Numbered from the stretch's first letter, positions 20,484-32,284 are shown. The stretch: DNA of 64,000 nt from Marisa cornuarietis (GCA_004794655.1 SMMW01000001.1:9125501-9189500), one strand, 5' to 3'. Numbers and translations are program-made. Notes: generated from the letters alone by a model not told the origin.

Positions 20484-23400
20484 TTAAGACATATCATCTC
20501 GTTTAGAGGGTGGTATAAGATGGTCAGGTAGGTCAGAGGGAAGATCATGGCCTTCCAGCTTGATGCGGATCAGGTGGTTTGCTAGTGCCCATTCGTCAGC
20601 ATCCAGCATGCCATCGCGATCAATATCAGCCAGCTTCCACACCTTGCTTAAAACAGAGTTGGGCAACTTGGATTTGACCATTTCAGACTTGGCAGCAGCA
20701 CCAGTTATCTTGCCATTGACAGGATTCAGCTTGTTGAAAACCTCATCGTACTCGTATTTTTCATGAGAAACCACCCACTCATGCTCTCCCCGCCCTGCAT
20801 CCACACCTTCTCCCCGGCCTATGCCAAAAGGGGATTCCGTGTACCCCTCGAAGGCCCCGCCATGAACGGTGGCGTTGTTCTGCATCATTTCTGCTTCCTC
20901 ATGAGGGATCATCTGCATCAGACGTGCGATATCATTGGCCAGCATCTGATCTACGCTCTCCAGAAGCTTGGGTTTCAGCTGGTGAAATTTGGTGAAGTCA
21001 TGAAAAGCTAGCTGCTCCTGCATGCGCTTCAAATTGGGAAAATCACCTGGGGAGATCTGGTGCTCCCGCTGGATTGTTGTGTAGATATCCCCCAGCTTGG
21101 AAATGAGCTCCTTCTTCTTGGTATCCTTTCCAAACATGGATGGCATCTCTTTCTTCAGATAGCTAATGATGTATGCATGTACCTGCACACATAGACGTTT
21201 AAGGTAGCATCAGTTCTACATAAAAGGGGATCAAATACAATAATCATCGTTTACAGAAAAAGAGATATGTATGTTATCATATACCAACTGCAGGATTTTT
21301 TTGTTTGTTAGCGTTTAACTATCACGGCAACTGCAGGATGCAAACAGCTACTTGCAAATATTCATCTGAGTGAGGCTGTTTGGAGTCAGTTTTAGATTTT
21401 GTAATTTTTAAATCCATGGGCTATGCCACCATAACCACAAAGGCAGACTTAACTAACGGTAAGAACCAAAGGAAAAAAAGATTATAATTTCTCCACACCA
21501 CAATTGTGAAAAGTCATGACAAAGACTAAAGAATATTAGAAAACCAACACACAACATCAAACGAACATTAAATAATATTTAAGGTTACTGTGAAAAGACT
21601 AGAATTGCATGCTTTGCAGAATAGGGATCACTGGCTGCCTTATGTAGCCAGCAAATTGCATCTGTGCATGGACTAAATACTTGACTGGAACCCTCAGGGG
21701 AAGAAGAGAGTTGGGAGGCCAAAGCAGACTTGGAAAAGAAAAGCAGAGTGAGGCAAAGGATGCCAGAACCACATGGGCCCAAATGTTTTTAAGTTTAAAA
21801 TATGCCCTTAAGCAATCTATAAAATATGCAAGGTGTACATTTGTGATGACTCACACTAATCTTCAAATGTGTGGGTAACGTGCTTGAGTCATGTTCTAAA
21901 ACGACCATCTTAAGGTAGTATCACCTTTCTTTACTCACTCTGAAACAACAGTGTTAGTGTAGTCAGCATGTATAGGAGTCATAAGTCAAAACAACTGCAG
22001 TAGAAAGCCATCATCAGGGACAGCCTGGTCCAGTTTTACCAGGTGGTGACTGAGACTGTAATGACATTCTCAATGACTGTCTTGTATGGCAGCATCACAG
22101 AAGTGGAAAGTCTGACTTGACCAGCTAGTGCATGCAGCTAGCAGAACTACTATATAGGCCTAGCCAACACCCAGCACAGTTTGTGCAGGGTGCATAAGAT
22201 TGTGAATGATGCATATAACCCTGCCAAGCGCCTATTCTCGCAAATGCTCTCTGGGGTCAGGTAATAATAATGAACATTTATAAAGTGCTTTTCCAATGAT
22301 TTGCTCAAAGCACTTTACAGAAATGATATACAGAATTAACTAAACTGAATCACCAACAACTATGCTCCCATATTCACATACAACAGACACGCTCACTTCT
22401 ACAACAATTTACCTGCTCATACATTAAGTAAATACAGACAGGTTAGGCATGCTCATGGTCAGGACAGGGTTGCAGTAAAGTCACTATTCGGAAAAGATGC
22501 ATCTTAAGTTTAGACAACGGTGATAAGAGAATCAGAAGCTGACAGGTAGATGGGACTTGGTAGGAGAAAGACCTCTATCCATTGGTCTTCGTCTTAGTGG
22601 GACGATGAAGTTTGGTGTCAGAAGATGAGCGACAAAGTCGTGCGGGCGTATAGATCGGAGTGAGCTCTGAGAGGTACCAAGGACCAGTGCCAGAAATGGC
22701 AGAGTAAGTCATCGCAACTGGCAGCCAGTGAAGAGAACAAATGATGGGTGATATATGTTCACATCTAGATGGTCAGCAGATGGGGCGAGCAGCAATATTC
22801 CGGATCCTTCGAAATTCAGTTAAGAAAATATTTGGGAGTGCCAGCCAGGAGAGAATTACAATGGTCAATCCTTGAGATCACAAAGGCACTGATTATAGGT
22901 TTAGCTGCATCAGTGGTGAAATAATGACAAATGGTCCTAACCCTATGAAGATCAAGGTAAGCAGTTCTGCAGACATGAGAAATATGACGGAAAACTCCGA
23001 TCGACAATGACACCCAAACTGCGGACTGAGGGGGAGAAAGGAATAGAAGAGTTGTTTATGGACAGAGACCAAGGGAAAGAAGGATGATTCAGAAATTTGG
23101 GACAAGTAAGTAGCAGTTTAGTCTTGTCATCAGACAGAGGGGACATATACAACACAAAAAGTATTGGACCCATACAGACCCTTGTGGGATCCCATATACC
23201 ATGACAGAAACATCTGAGTATACACTGTTCACACACACAGTCTGGGTTCTGTCCATGTGACAAGATTAAAACCAGGACAAAGCAACATCATAAACATGAC
23301 AAAACTGCTGAAGCCTGTGTAAAAGTACAGAATGGTCAACATTATCAAATGCAGCAGACAGACATATCTGGGCCAGGACATCCTGCCTGAGAATCAGCTT

Positions 23401-26400
23401 CTTTCCCAAAGCAGTAGCCTCCCTTAACTCTGCTGTGGCAAGAGTTTGGACTGAATGCTGCATGCTGTTTCCTTGAAATCTGTGGGCAATGTATGTAGTG
23501 CAAGGGTGTGTGAGCATCCATGCATGCATATTTGCATGCTTGCATGTTTGTGTATGTCTATCAAGCAATCAGTGGTGAATCTGTGTGGGTAGTGTATGTG
23601 AAAGAGAGAGTGTATGTGAGCATGTGTATGGATGTAGATGGAGTCTGCATGGTAAGTGTGGATGCAAGGAGAGGAATTTTCATTCTTTTGCATTTCATTT
23701 CTTGGGTGTACATATAATAATGTATGAAGTGGCATCTGCGAGGTTAGGTGTGTGTGATTAGTCTTAGGCCAGTATGTGGTGGCCATCATCAAGACATGTT
23801 TCTTTTGCACTGTCACTTGGCAAATAAGTGAATTCTTTTCTAGTAGCTGAATCAGAAACATGACACTATTCAGGTTCAGCAACATACATAGCATGACACT
23901 ATTATTTCAGATTCAGTGATGTTCATAACACAACTACAGATTTTGCAGTCACAGCTACCTTGGCCCTTTCCCCACAAACCTGGGGACTGGGTTCACAGAG
24001 GAGACGTGAATTTGTATCCTTGATTACAAGATAACTAGTCAACTTTTCACAAAACATCGACATTTGCTTAGCAGAGCAGACCTTAGCCTAGCACCGACTG
24101 TGAAGACAACATGCTTATCCTAAATTATTCATTATCTTGGTCAGTGTCTAAAAACTGTTCTCTGCTGTGGCACTTTACCAAGTGGAATTTAGGGATGTGC
24201 GTTAACGGCCTAATCTAGCAGATCCTCCTCGAGCAAAATCTTTTCCTGTTGTTGAAATGTATCTTCACCATTCCTGAGTGGAAATCCATTGTGCAGGCAT
24301 GTCCGGGGTGGGCTTACCTAATTGTTTGATATTGGATTCTGACCTCGTTTTTATCGGCTACGTCATTCGAGGAAAGTACAATCGCTTGGATGTAAGTATG
24401 AGAATTATGAGATAACATGGTGCGACCTAAAGGACACACGACAATCATTATCTGAAAGATGTGGCAGAGGCGAGAAAGAGCCAAAACATAATATGAAATA
24501 ATGTTTCCAAGAGTTGAGTCACTAGTCTCATGCTACCTAAAACGTCTTACATCGCATTTCATTGTTATACGTATTCACTATGAAGTGATATGTCTAATAC
24601 GCGAATCGCTTCAAGTCGATCTTTATTTCCCAGCAATGCGCGATGATTCATAGAGCAGAGATATAGGGGTGCTTCACTCTTTGATAAAAGCGAGTACCAA
24701 GATGATTTTTTTCTTTTTTTAAACGAGGCTGAAACGTGGCGAGGGAATCACGAACATGGTGGCTGTGATGCATCCGACATCTCATGACGCAGTGCCACGC
24801 ATTCGGCCAGCAGCAAGACAGTAGACTGCCGAGTGTCAGGGTGTGTGTGTGTGTGATTCCGTCAGCAAGACAGTAGACTGCTGAGTGTCTGGGTGTGTGA
24901 TTCCATCAGCAAGACAATAGACTGCCGAGTGTCTGGGTGTGTGTGTGTGATTCTGTCAGCAAGACAGTAGACTGCCGAGTGTCAGGGTGTGTGTGTGTGA
25001 TTCTGTCAGCAAGACAGTAGACTGCCGAGTGTCAGGGTGTGTGTGTGTGATTCTGTCAGCAAGACAGTAGACTGCCGAGTGTCTGGGTGTGTGTGTGTGT
25101 GATTCTGTCAGCAAGACAGTAGACTGCCGAGTGTCTGGGTGTGTGTGTGTGATTCCGTCAGCAAGACAGTAGACTGCTGAGTGTCTGGGTGTGTGATTCC
25201 ATCAGCAAGACAATAGACTGCCGAGTGTCAGGGTGTGTGTGTGTGATTCTGTCAGCAAGACAGTAGACTGCTGAGTGTCTGGGTGTGTGTGTGTGATTCT
25301 GTCAGCAAGACAGTAGACTGCTGAGTGTCAGCGTGTGTGTGTGATTCCGTCAACAAGACAGTAGACTGCCAAGTGTCTAGTCCCTGGGTGTGTGACGGTT
25401 GTGGGCTCAGTCACCCGAAGAGCAAATACCAACAAAAGATGGGAGTGGGGGTTGTGCGTGACACTATAATGAAGCGAATGGGCGTTTTGCCTTGCGCCAT
25501 ATCAAATTTTGACCTTGTAGATTCTTTTGTACTCAGTTGGTCCCGTGTATTCCTCAGTAGCTATCAATCTGGTTGGGGAGGGGTCTACAAGTCCAAGTGT
25601 AAAGTTGAACCAGGATTCTGCGTTTTCGACTTAAAATGATCTCTGACATTTTCAATCGTAATTTGTTTATAGTGCTGTAACCTGTAGTGGTAGGAGCAAT
25701 ATGGGGATAACCGTTTTTCCATGGGAAATAATTAAAAGGAAGGGAGAAAGGGTTCACTGGTATCTGTCCCAGTTCACACCATGGTCTCTTTAACAAAAAA
25801 GTTACGTATGGTACAACTGAAAAACCTTATTTCATAATGAAAGCTGCTGGTATTTCTGCATCTAAGGTCAACGCCATAAAGAACAGTATTGCACCTCACT
25901 AGGTGTCTGTTCTGCATTTTTCAAGAGCATTGAGTTAATCAAAAGCAGTTGTGTTATACACTGCTTTAATAATAAACATTTACAATAGCTATATTCTGGG
26001 AAGAAAATCTGGAGGGTGCTTACTCTTTGGCAACACAATGTATGCAGGGCCGGTTCTACCTATTAGGCGAACTAGGCAGTCGCCTAGGGCGCAGTGTTCC
26101 TGTGACTTCCACTGCTCCAGTAGCTTCCACAACTTCCACTGCAGAATGTCAGAATCACGCTGTTGTTGCATGAGAACTTCATAAGCAGAGTCAAAACAAC
26201 AATGACAGCGAAACCAGTGTGGATTATGTTCAAATAGATAATGAAAATACCTATGTTGAGAAGAAAGAGAAACAGTTAGAGCTGGATTATAACGACCCTG
26301 CTACGGTGGTCTTGCAACGAAAGGCAGGTAACTGAGCTCATTGTTCATCATGGCCCACACCAGGTACACGATTATAATTTTCCTAAAAATGAAAACAAAA

Positions 26401-29400
26401 GGAGAATCTCTAGAGTCCACTACAAAAGGAAACTGGCTAATGGGGAAGAGGTGCAACGCCAATGGTTAGTTTATTCAAAGTCCAATGGTGCAGTATTTTG
26501 TTTATGGTGCAAGTTATTCAGCAATAAGTCTGACAGCTCATCTCTGCAGAAAGTTGGATCAAAGGACTGGAAAAACATTTCGACCATACTGTCTTCACAT
26601 GAAAAAAGTGCGGCACACGTTGAGAGAACTTGAGCTGCGATTAATACATGGTAAAACCATAGTACTAAATAGCCAAGGAGCTTGTCACAATGACATGAGG
26701 AAATAGTTCTTGTAAATATCACGTGATACTGCTGATATATGAACAAATAACTACTGCACACACATGAAATTAAAGTGCAACTGTCAACATGCGTACATCT
26801 ACAAGTAGCTTCCAATTCCTGTGTACAGCGATGGAATTACTAACCCAGATTTACCAATGAGATAAATGCTACATATATGAAATGTAAAATGTGACGCAAA
26901 CACAACATTTGTGAACCACTTATATCAGACCTAATTAGCTATCTTAACTGGGTAGTGTGGCTATTCCATATTCTGTAAAAATCTGAGGTTACGATTAGGG
27001 TTAGAAATATCCAGGAGTTGGAGAACAGACAGAAGATCACTAAAATATGATATACGTACAACCAGCCAACCTATCTATCAAATGCTGACATTATTATAGA
27101 CTCTTCTGGATAAAATACCAGATAATGATGTAAAAAATATAGGACCTAACACAAGTACTCTTTATTTTAAAAATACACAAAGATGGATAAAAATTATTAA
27201 CCTATCTGGGTCTCCTCCTCAAAAAAGAGGACTGGCCTCCCTCACACACAAGAAAACATTATCACTACTATAAGCCTGTACACATTCTCTGTCTAAATAA
27301 TTGTACAGGCGTTGTCAACTGAAACCAGGCTGATTTCTTTGGCAGTTCTGAATGGTTAATATGCTTTTAATCATCATTAAAGGCCTGATAAACTTCATCC
27401 CTTTTGAAAATGAATAACGGCTAAACATTTCACTGTTCACATATTTTCATTCTCAAACTAACTTGTAGGAATCCCATAATGACCTCACCATGACAACTTC
27501 AAGACAACATTCATCTCCACACTCTTCTTGTTTACAACCCTCCTATACAAACATCCCATTTCTCATCCCATCAAAACTGTTCTGTTAAGAATCTAAACTG
27601 AAACAATTTTTTTTAAAGGAAGTTTTCAAGTGTTCACTGGTCAAGTATGACACCAAGTTTTATGACTTATTTGTCTGCTTCCTTGTGTGGTGAGCAGCAC
27701 ATTACCATTGTTTCAGTGTCCCACTCATCAAACTACTTATGCCTAAAAAGCAGTAGCAACAATGAACACTACTAAAGCAGCCACAAGGAAGTGAGACTGC
27801 ATTGTCATGGCTCAGACAGAAGCTTGCAGAAAAAGCACCTAAAAGTAACAAGTACATATATTCCTTGATGATCTTTTCCAAAAGATGTGTATCAAGTAAC
27901 AACTATTAATACAGTGGTAGTATGTTTTATCAAAAGCAGTATCCTATTTATTTGTAAACATCACTACACACTGGCCTTAATGTTAATTGCTGCTCTGATA
28001 CAACAAGAAGTATTATGTAATGTCATGATGCAAATAAACATGGCTTGCCTGACAAGAAGTGTAATACAAAGCTCTACCCTTGCCAGTCACTTTCAGTTGT
28101 TTTTGTGATGATAGTCTAAGATATCATCACTTAAGCAAGCCATATCTTTGTAAATGTATATCCTTAATTTACTTTTGCTTAAATATATTAGTTTCTGATA
28201 GTCATATATCTTTTTATATTAAACGTTAGGTGTTTCTAGTTTCTAAGACTAAAAAAATGCATACTGAACTATAGCTGCTTAGAATTAAAAGATACTGATA
28301 GTGCCGGGCATCAGAAATGAGAAATTCTGTAGGTGCTTCTACTCCTTCTTTGCCACTAGTACAATGAATTTAGTCATCATGGTTTTCAGCAAGTAAACTA
28401 AATTTGAGGTAAATCAGTTTTTAAGACTCCACATATTAGGCTGTGAACTGCACAACTATATTATTCAATGTAGCTATAAACAGTTGTTGACTGCATCTCT
28501 ATCATTCAATTGTAGCTACAAACACTTGTTAACTGGACCTCTATTATTCAACAGTAGCTACAAACACTTGTTAACTGGACCTCTATTATTCAACTGTAGC
28601 TATAAATAGTTGATGACTGCACCTCAATCATTCTTGTTTTTCTTACAGGTAGATAGTAGATGTTTGTGCATATCATTCCTATATTTAGACCTGGAAAACA
28701 ATTTGTGTAGGAGCTTTGACTCCTGACACTGCGCACACATTTCCTTCTAAAGTCTTCTGATGCCAACAATAAATGCACAAAGAGGAGGACAATACCACTT
28801 AAACATCTGACCATGGATTTTGCCTTTTTGCTCTACCATATTATGCTTCATCATACACTATTATGACAGACTTACTTATTTAACATCCAGCTCAGACTCT
28901 TCAAAATGTCACCATGGTAACCTTGAAGGAAATGTTTACTTCTCTGGCAATGGGCTCTGAAGATCTTCATTTCACAAATCTTATAATACTGGTCATACTT
29001 TAACCCCGCGGTTCTCAACCTGGGGGGCGCGCCCCCCAAGGGGGGCGCAAGCTGCTGAAAAGGGGGCCGCAAAGGCGGTCATTTTCTCATATCTCATACA
29101 GGTATTAGTGGCTAAGGGGGGCGCGCGGACGTACCTTTATTCGTCTGGGGGGGCGTCACAAGTAAAAGGTTGAGAAACGCTGCTTTAACCTATGCGCTAG
29201 TCATTACCACTAGAATCAGAAATTGCACAACCTCACTGGTCCTTAGAGGTGTAAATTAAATTTCAATTAGGAAAGTTAAACGCTATAGTAAGCAAGAGAT
29301 CACAACACTTCTTAATTTTATGACCCCTCTGTCTTCTGAAATGAGTATAAAAAAATCTACATCTAGAAATTAGAGTACACTAAATTACTTCTTACCTTGG

Positions 29401-30304
29401 CCAACCTTGCTCGCTTGATGAGGTCATTCAACTTGCGCAAAGCAGCGTTCCTTGGCAAACTTTGTAAATCTCGGAAAAGGTCTTTCTCTTCCAACTCAAA
29501 GAGTCGCCTGTTCATATCAAACTGTAAGGGCTGGTCCCAGAAAGAACCTATATACACTCGTGCAACTTCTGGTGTGCTCAGTACCTTACCCAGAGACCAC
29601 ATCAGGGCACCATACACTCGCATCAATTGCTGGTGATCCACCATGTCTGCCTTGTTGAGTACAATGCGGATCTTGTCATCGTAACCTTTGATGGCCTCGA
29701 TAGCTCTTCGAAACTCGTCAGAGATATCCAGTTTGTGAGCATCAAAGAGCAAGATGATTCTATCGACACGCTCGGCAAACCATTCCAACACCCCTGTGAA
29801 ATCGTAGCCTCTGTCGATACGCTGTTTCTCTCCTGACAAAATACCTGGAGTATCTACAATAGTTATGCTGTTTAAAACTGGATTGTTTAGCTGCGAACAC
29901 TGGAATCTGTTGAGAAAGGCATTGCCAAACTTTGACAAAGGCCGAAACTGCTTCTTCGGGTCTACCACAAGAGCATTTCCAGGAATGACACCCTCCTGGT
30001 TGTTGTGCATTACTGCAATAAAACGATCTGTCGTTGGTTCTGGTCCGATTCTAATTCCGGGAAAGTCCTGTTCTAAGAGATATCTAATGAATGTAGTTTT
30101 TCCTGTGGAATACTGGCCGATAAGGAGAATCATGGGCTTCGCATCAAAATCTGGATCATCAAGGGGTGGAGAATGGAAGTCGTGAAATTTGTACGTTTCC
30201 TCCAACGGCAGTAGCTTTCCCTTGTATATCTTTTTAAGTCCTTCCACCACATTGTCATAAACTTCTGGCTCCTTCTTTCGGCGATCATCTGATAACCACT
30301 TCAT
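20484..30304 (-). CDS. EHD1: EHD1/RME-1-type EH-domain ATPase, complete, two coding exons
   Basis: EHD proteins are dynamin-like membrane-remodelling ATPases that drive endosomal recycling. Exon 1 is 30,304-29,396 (303 codons, donor AAG|GTAAGA); exon 2 is 21,182-20,484 (acceptor TGTGCAG, phase 0). Together they encode 535 residues, matching the 534 or so of vertebrate EHD1. The P-loop GQYSTGKT is at residues 63-70, DTPG at 151-154, NKAD at 217-220, then the helical region. The C-terminal EH domain (about 440-535) has the NPF-pocket motif VWKLADID and the EF-hand loop [13 protein letters not shown]. All key residues are present. Start ATG 30,302-30,304 begins [14 protein letters not shown], close to the EHD N-terminus. 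Invertebrates usually carry one EHD gene, so the EHD1 name covers EHD1/3/4. The single 8.2 kb intron contains a minisatellite, LINE fragments, a truncated hAT element and a hAT MITE. Confidence 0.96.
21670..21780 (+). mobile_element. RTE-type LINE 3' fragment
   Basis: This stretch (from about TTGACTGGAACCCTCAGGGG to ACCACATGGGCCC) is closely similar to 53,517-53,616 in the RTE-type remnant at 52,690-53,717. It corresponds to the C-terminal part of the RT polyprotein with a WNP(P)[13 protein letters not shown] reading, broken by indels. Confidence 0.75.
21990..22258 (+). mobile_element. LINE reverse-transcriptase C-terminal fragment
   Basis: The + strand encodes, in pieces, [11 protein letters not shown] and [22 protein letters not shown], as found near the C-terminus of several animal LINE polyproteins. 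The frame is broken by stops. It abuts the reverse-oriented LINE starting at 22,262. Confidence 0.5.
22262..23470 (-). mobile_element. Decayed L2/CR1-type LINE, 3' half
   Basis: Read on the - strand, 5' to 3': [20 protein letters not shown] (RT motif with AFD, 23,300-23,365), [46 protein letters not shown], and [20 protein letters not shown]. It ends at 22,262 with a CTTTATAAATGTTCATTATTATT tail. The order is exactly that of L2/CR1-family RTs. Frames are broken, so it is inactive. Lies in the EHD1 intron in the same orientation as the gene. Confidence 0.82.
24805..25385. repeat. About 12-copy GT-rich minisatellite with higher-order pattern
   Basis: The core AGCAAGACAGTAGACTG followed by CCGAGTGTCTGGGTGTGTGTG and GATTC(C/T)GTC repeats about 12 times at a period near 50 bp, with shorter 42-44 bp units where the GT run is contracted. 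A two-unit combination (CTGCTGAGTGTCTGGGTGTG unit followed by a CCATCAGCAAGACAATAG unit) appears at about 24,856-24,935 and again at about 25,150-25,230, indicating block duplication. The last unit is degenerate. It lies in the EHD1 intron and contains no maintained reading frame. Confidence 0.93.
26045..26705 (+). mobile_element. Truncated hAT transposon with TTF-type zinc-finger transposase N-terminus
   Basis: The left end CAGGGCCGGTTCTACC...GGCGAACTAGGCAGTCGCCTAGGGCGC is the characteristic start of a widespread hAT group whose transposases resemble ZMYM1/TTF-type zinc-finger proteins. Downstream, 26,451-26,640 encodes [53 protein letters not shown], the TTF zinc finger, and after a frameshift [11 protein letters not shown]. 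The RNase-H-like core, dimerisation domain and right inverted repeat are missing, so the copy is 3'-truncated. Confidence 0.82.
26706..28446. other. EHD1 intron without recognisable features
   Basis: AT-rich sequence in the EHD1 intron with no coding similarity or repeat family recognised. Confidence 0.45.
28447..28633. repeat. 42-bp tandem repeat, about 4.4 copies
   Basis: The marker GTAGCTA recurs at 28,470, 28,512, 28,554 and 28,596, an exact 42-bp period. The unit reads ACTGGACCTCTATTATTCAA then (C)(A/T)GTAGCTA(C/T)AAACACTTGTT. The two central copies are nearly identical and the outer copies more diverged, as expected for unequal exchange. No reading frame is maintained. Confidence 0.92.
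28998..29190. mobile_element. GC-rich hAT (Charlie-like) MITE with 8-bp target duplication
   Basis: The 177-bp element (29,006-29,182) starts CCGCGGTTCTCAACCT and ends with the inverse of CAGCGTTTCTCAACCT, matching the TTCTCAACC terminal repeats of hAT-Charlie elements. It is flanked by a perfect 8-bp duplication CTTTAACC (28,998-29,005 and 29,183-29,190), the hAT signature. Inside are GGGGGGCGCGCCCCCC palindromes and G-runs far richer in GC than the surroundings. It has no coding capacity. Confidence 0.92.
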
Positions 30305-31479
30305 TATGTCTGTGTTTAAGTTTCAGCTGAAGAAAGTTTTTTCAAAAAACTTATATCGTGTTGTCTTCACCGGCAAACTGCCGTGTCGATGGGCTGGTTT
30401 TAGCGGAAGTGGGCTGTCAAGAAAAGCTTACGCAGCCGCACACTCAGTTTCAACTTTGACCTTGCACCCGAAGGCCGTGAGGTTGACGTCAGCTCTATGT
30501 TTTGGTTTTGCGCGATCAGGACAACATCCACAACACATCCAGCAGTGTACATTTTCTGTGTCTTTTCTGGCCCTAAATCGCCTTTGGTCTGTCCATTTAG
30601 ACAGTAAGTTCTGTTGTATAATGTAACGGCAACTTTTGAGTGACAGCCGATATTGAAGTTCTCAAAAAGTGTAGTAGTAGAGAATACTGAGAGTTAATAA
30701 ATGTCAGCTGGATGACAGGCAGCTCCTGTCATGGCCGCTCCTATAGTGGTTGAGGGTCGACAAACAGTTGTGTTGCAATTTCTTTTCAGAAGCGTGGGAT
30801 TTTAGTTCTGGTCGTTTGTGTGTTTCAGAAGATTTTCAGGTCACCACAGACCTTAATGTATGTATGGGTTCACTGAAAAAGAAACTGAATTCGTTTTGAC
30901 CAAATCGATCCAAACAAAAGCAATGCTGTGTTTTCACATGCATTGCGAGCGCTACAACTTAAGGAGCCAAACAAAGGAGCATGCATAAAATAAAATGCAC
31001 AGATAACGTAGAAAGTTTCGGTAATTATTGTGTGATAATTTATGGTATTTTATAGAAGTTATAATCAATATTAACATTTGTCTGTGATCAAGACTATATA
31101 GGCCTAACATTTAATTCCTTTTTTTTGAACTTTCATCGGATTAAAGAATGCTACATAGTCATATATATATAAGTATATCCTTGAAAAGAAGTAACTTTGT
31201 CATCGTGTCAATTTCATCTGTACAAAACATTATTGAAAGCCATATGCAAGAAAATTGATTTTTTCTCGTAGCTAAATAAAAGCTCAATGCCTTCAGTAAT
31301 TCACTTTTTTTTTTAAATGAAATGATATCATCTGAGAATATACATGTATAGTCACCTTTCTTTCTGAGTGTGTGTGTTTCTGTAAAAGAAAGAGTGAGAG
31401 TAGAAGAAACATTTAAAAATAAGAAAGTAATTCTTCTTTTCTCTTTCACAGAGTTTAAATTTCAGCTTGTGGTTTAGAA
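30305..31479. promoter_or_regulatory. Divergent EHD1/YPEL5 intergenic region, probable shared promoter
   Basis: Only 1,175 bp separate the EHD1 start codon (-) from the YPEL5 start codon (+). The part at 30,360-30,560 is richer in CpG than its neighbours. A polypyrimidine tract with AG acceptor at about 31,450 suggests that YPEL5 has a non-coding first exon upstream, so the two transcription starts lie closer still. No TATA box was identified. Transcription starts are inferred, not seen. Confidence 0.55.
30484..30491. promoter_or_regulatory. Palindromic CRE site TGACGTCA
   Basis: A perfect full cAMP-response element in the EHD1/YPEL5 divergent region, 180 bp upstream of the EHD1 start codon. 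CREB/ATF-family proteins bind this sequence. An 8-bp match can arise by chance, but the position in a CpG-rich promoter-like stretch supports function. Confidence 0.4.
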
Positions 31480-32284
31480 ATGGGACGGATCTTTCTGCAG
31501 CACATTGGAGGTACAAGGCTGTTCTCTTGTGCCAGCTGCGATGTACCATTAACTAATCGTGCTGAGCTTATTTCTACAAGATTTACAGGTCAGCTTGAAA
31601 GTCTTCATCTTAGTGAATATACCATTCATGCACACTTGACCGTAACATTTTGTTCATGTATTTGCTGCATTTTCAGTCATGTTAAAAAGAAATAAAGAAG
31701 AAAAAAGAAATAATGCATTTAGATCATGCCTTAGGACCAAAAGTTTCTGTCAATTAAATAAGCAAATTTTGTTTGGTGAAGCTGCTAATTTGTATATATT
31801 TGTATTTGTACATTTTTATGGTTGATAAAACAAACATAATGGTTCCTTTTACTGTTATTACTAATTAATTTTTAGCTTAATTTTATTCTTGTGTAGATTT
31901 CAAATTGTGATGGTGCATATTTTATTTAAAAAGTATTTGTATTTATGTACAAATATGTAAATATTTTAGGACATTACAACAATTATATAAATACTGTTTC
32001 AACTGATTACACTGTTTTACATCATTAAAGGTGCCACTGGGAGAGCCTTTCTCTTCAATCGAGTGGTCAATCTAAGCTATAGTGAAGTGCAGGATCGCGT
32101 TATGCTGACTGGCCGCCACATGGTCCGTGATGTCTCCTGCAAAAACTGTGATGCCAAACTAGGGTGGATTTATGAGTTTGCAACTGAAGAGAACCAACGC
32201 TACAAAGAAGGCCGTGTCATCCTGGAGAGAGCATTGGTTACAGAGAGTGAGGGCTTCGAAGAGCATGTGCCAAATGACAGCTGA
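31480..32284 (+). CDS. YPEL5: YPEL5 (Yippee-like 5), complete, two coding exons
   Basis: Yippee-like proteins are small zinc-binding proteins; YPEL5 associates with the CTLH/GID E3 ubiquitin ligase and with mitotic structures. Exon 1 is 31,480-31,588 (donor ACAG|GTCAGC); exon 2 is 32,031-32,284 (acceptor TTAAAG, stop TGA). The 120-residue product is one residue from the vertebrate length and nearly colinear with it. It starts [17 protein letters not shown]; the two zinc half-sites CASC and CKNC are intact, and the core [18 protein letters not shown] and tail [12 protein letters not shown] are conserved. The intron is 442 bp. An AG acceptor with pyrimidine tract at about 31,440-31,451 indicates an upstream 5' UTR exon. 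Divergently paired with EHD1. Confidence 0.96.

Noticed and set aside
23500..23890. His/Thr-rich - strand open frames
   Set aside because: They arise from a TG/TGTA-rich simple-sequence tract (GTGTATG runs), not from a protein family.
24805..25385. CRISPR-like array
   Set aside because: Units are contiguous near-50-bp repeats with no unique spacers, in a eukaryotic intron; it is a minisatellite.
28872..29072. Open frame reading through the G-rich block
   Set aside because: It crosses the boundary of the hAT MITE and owes its existence to the GC-rich insert.
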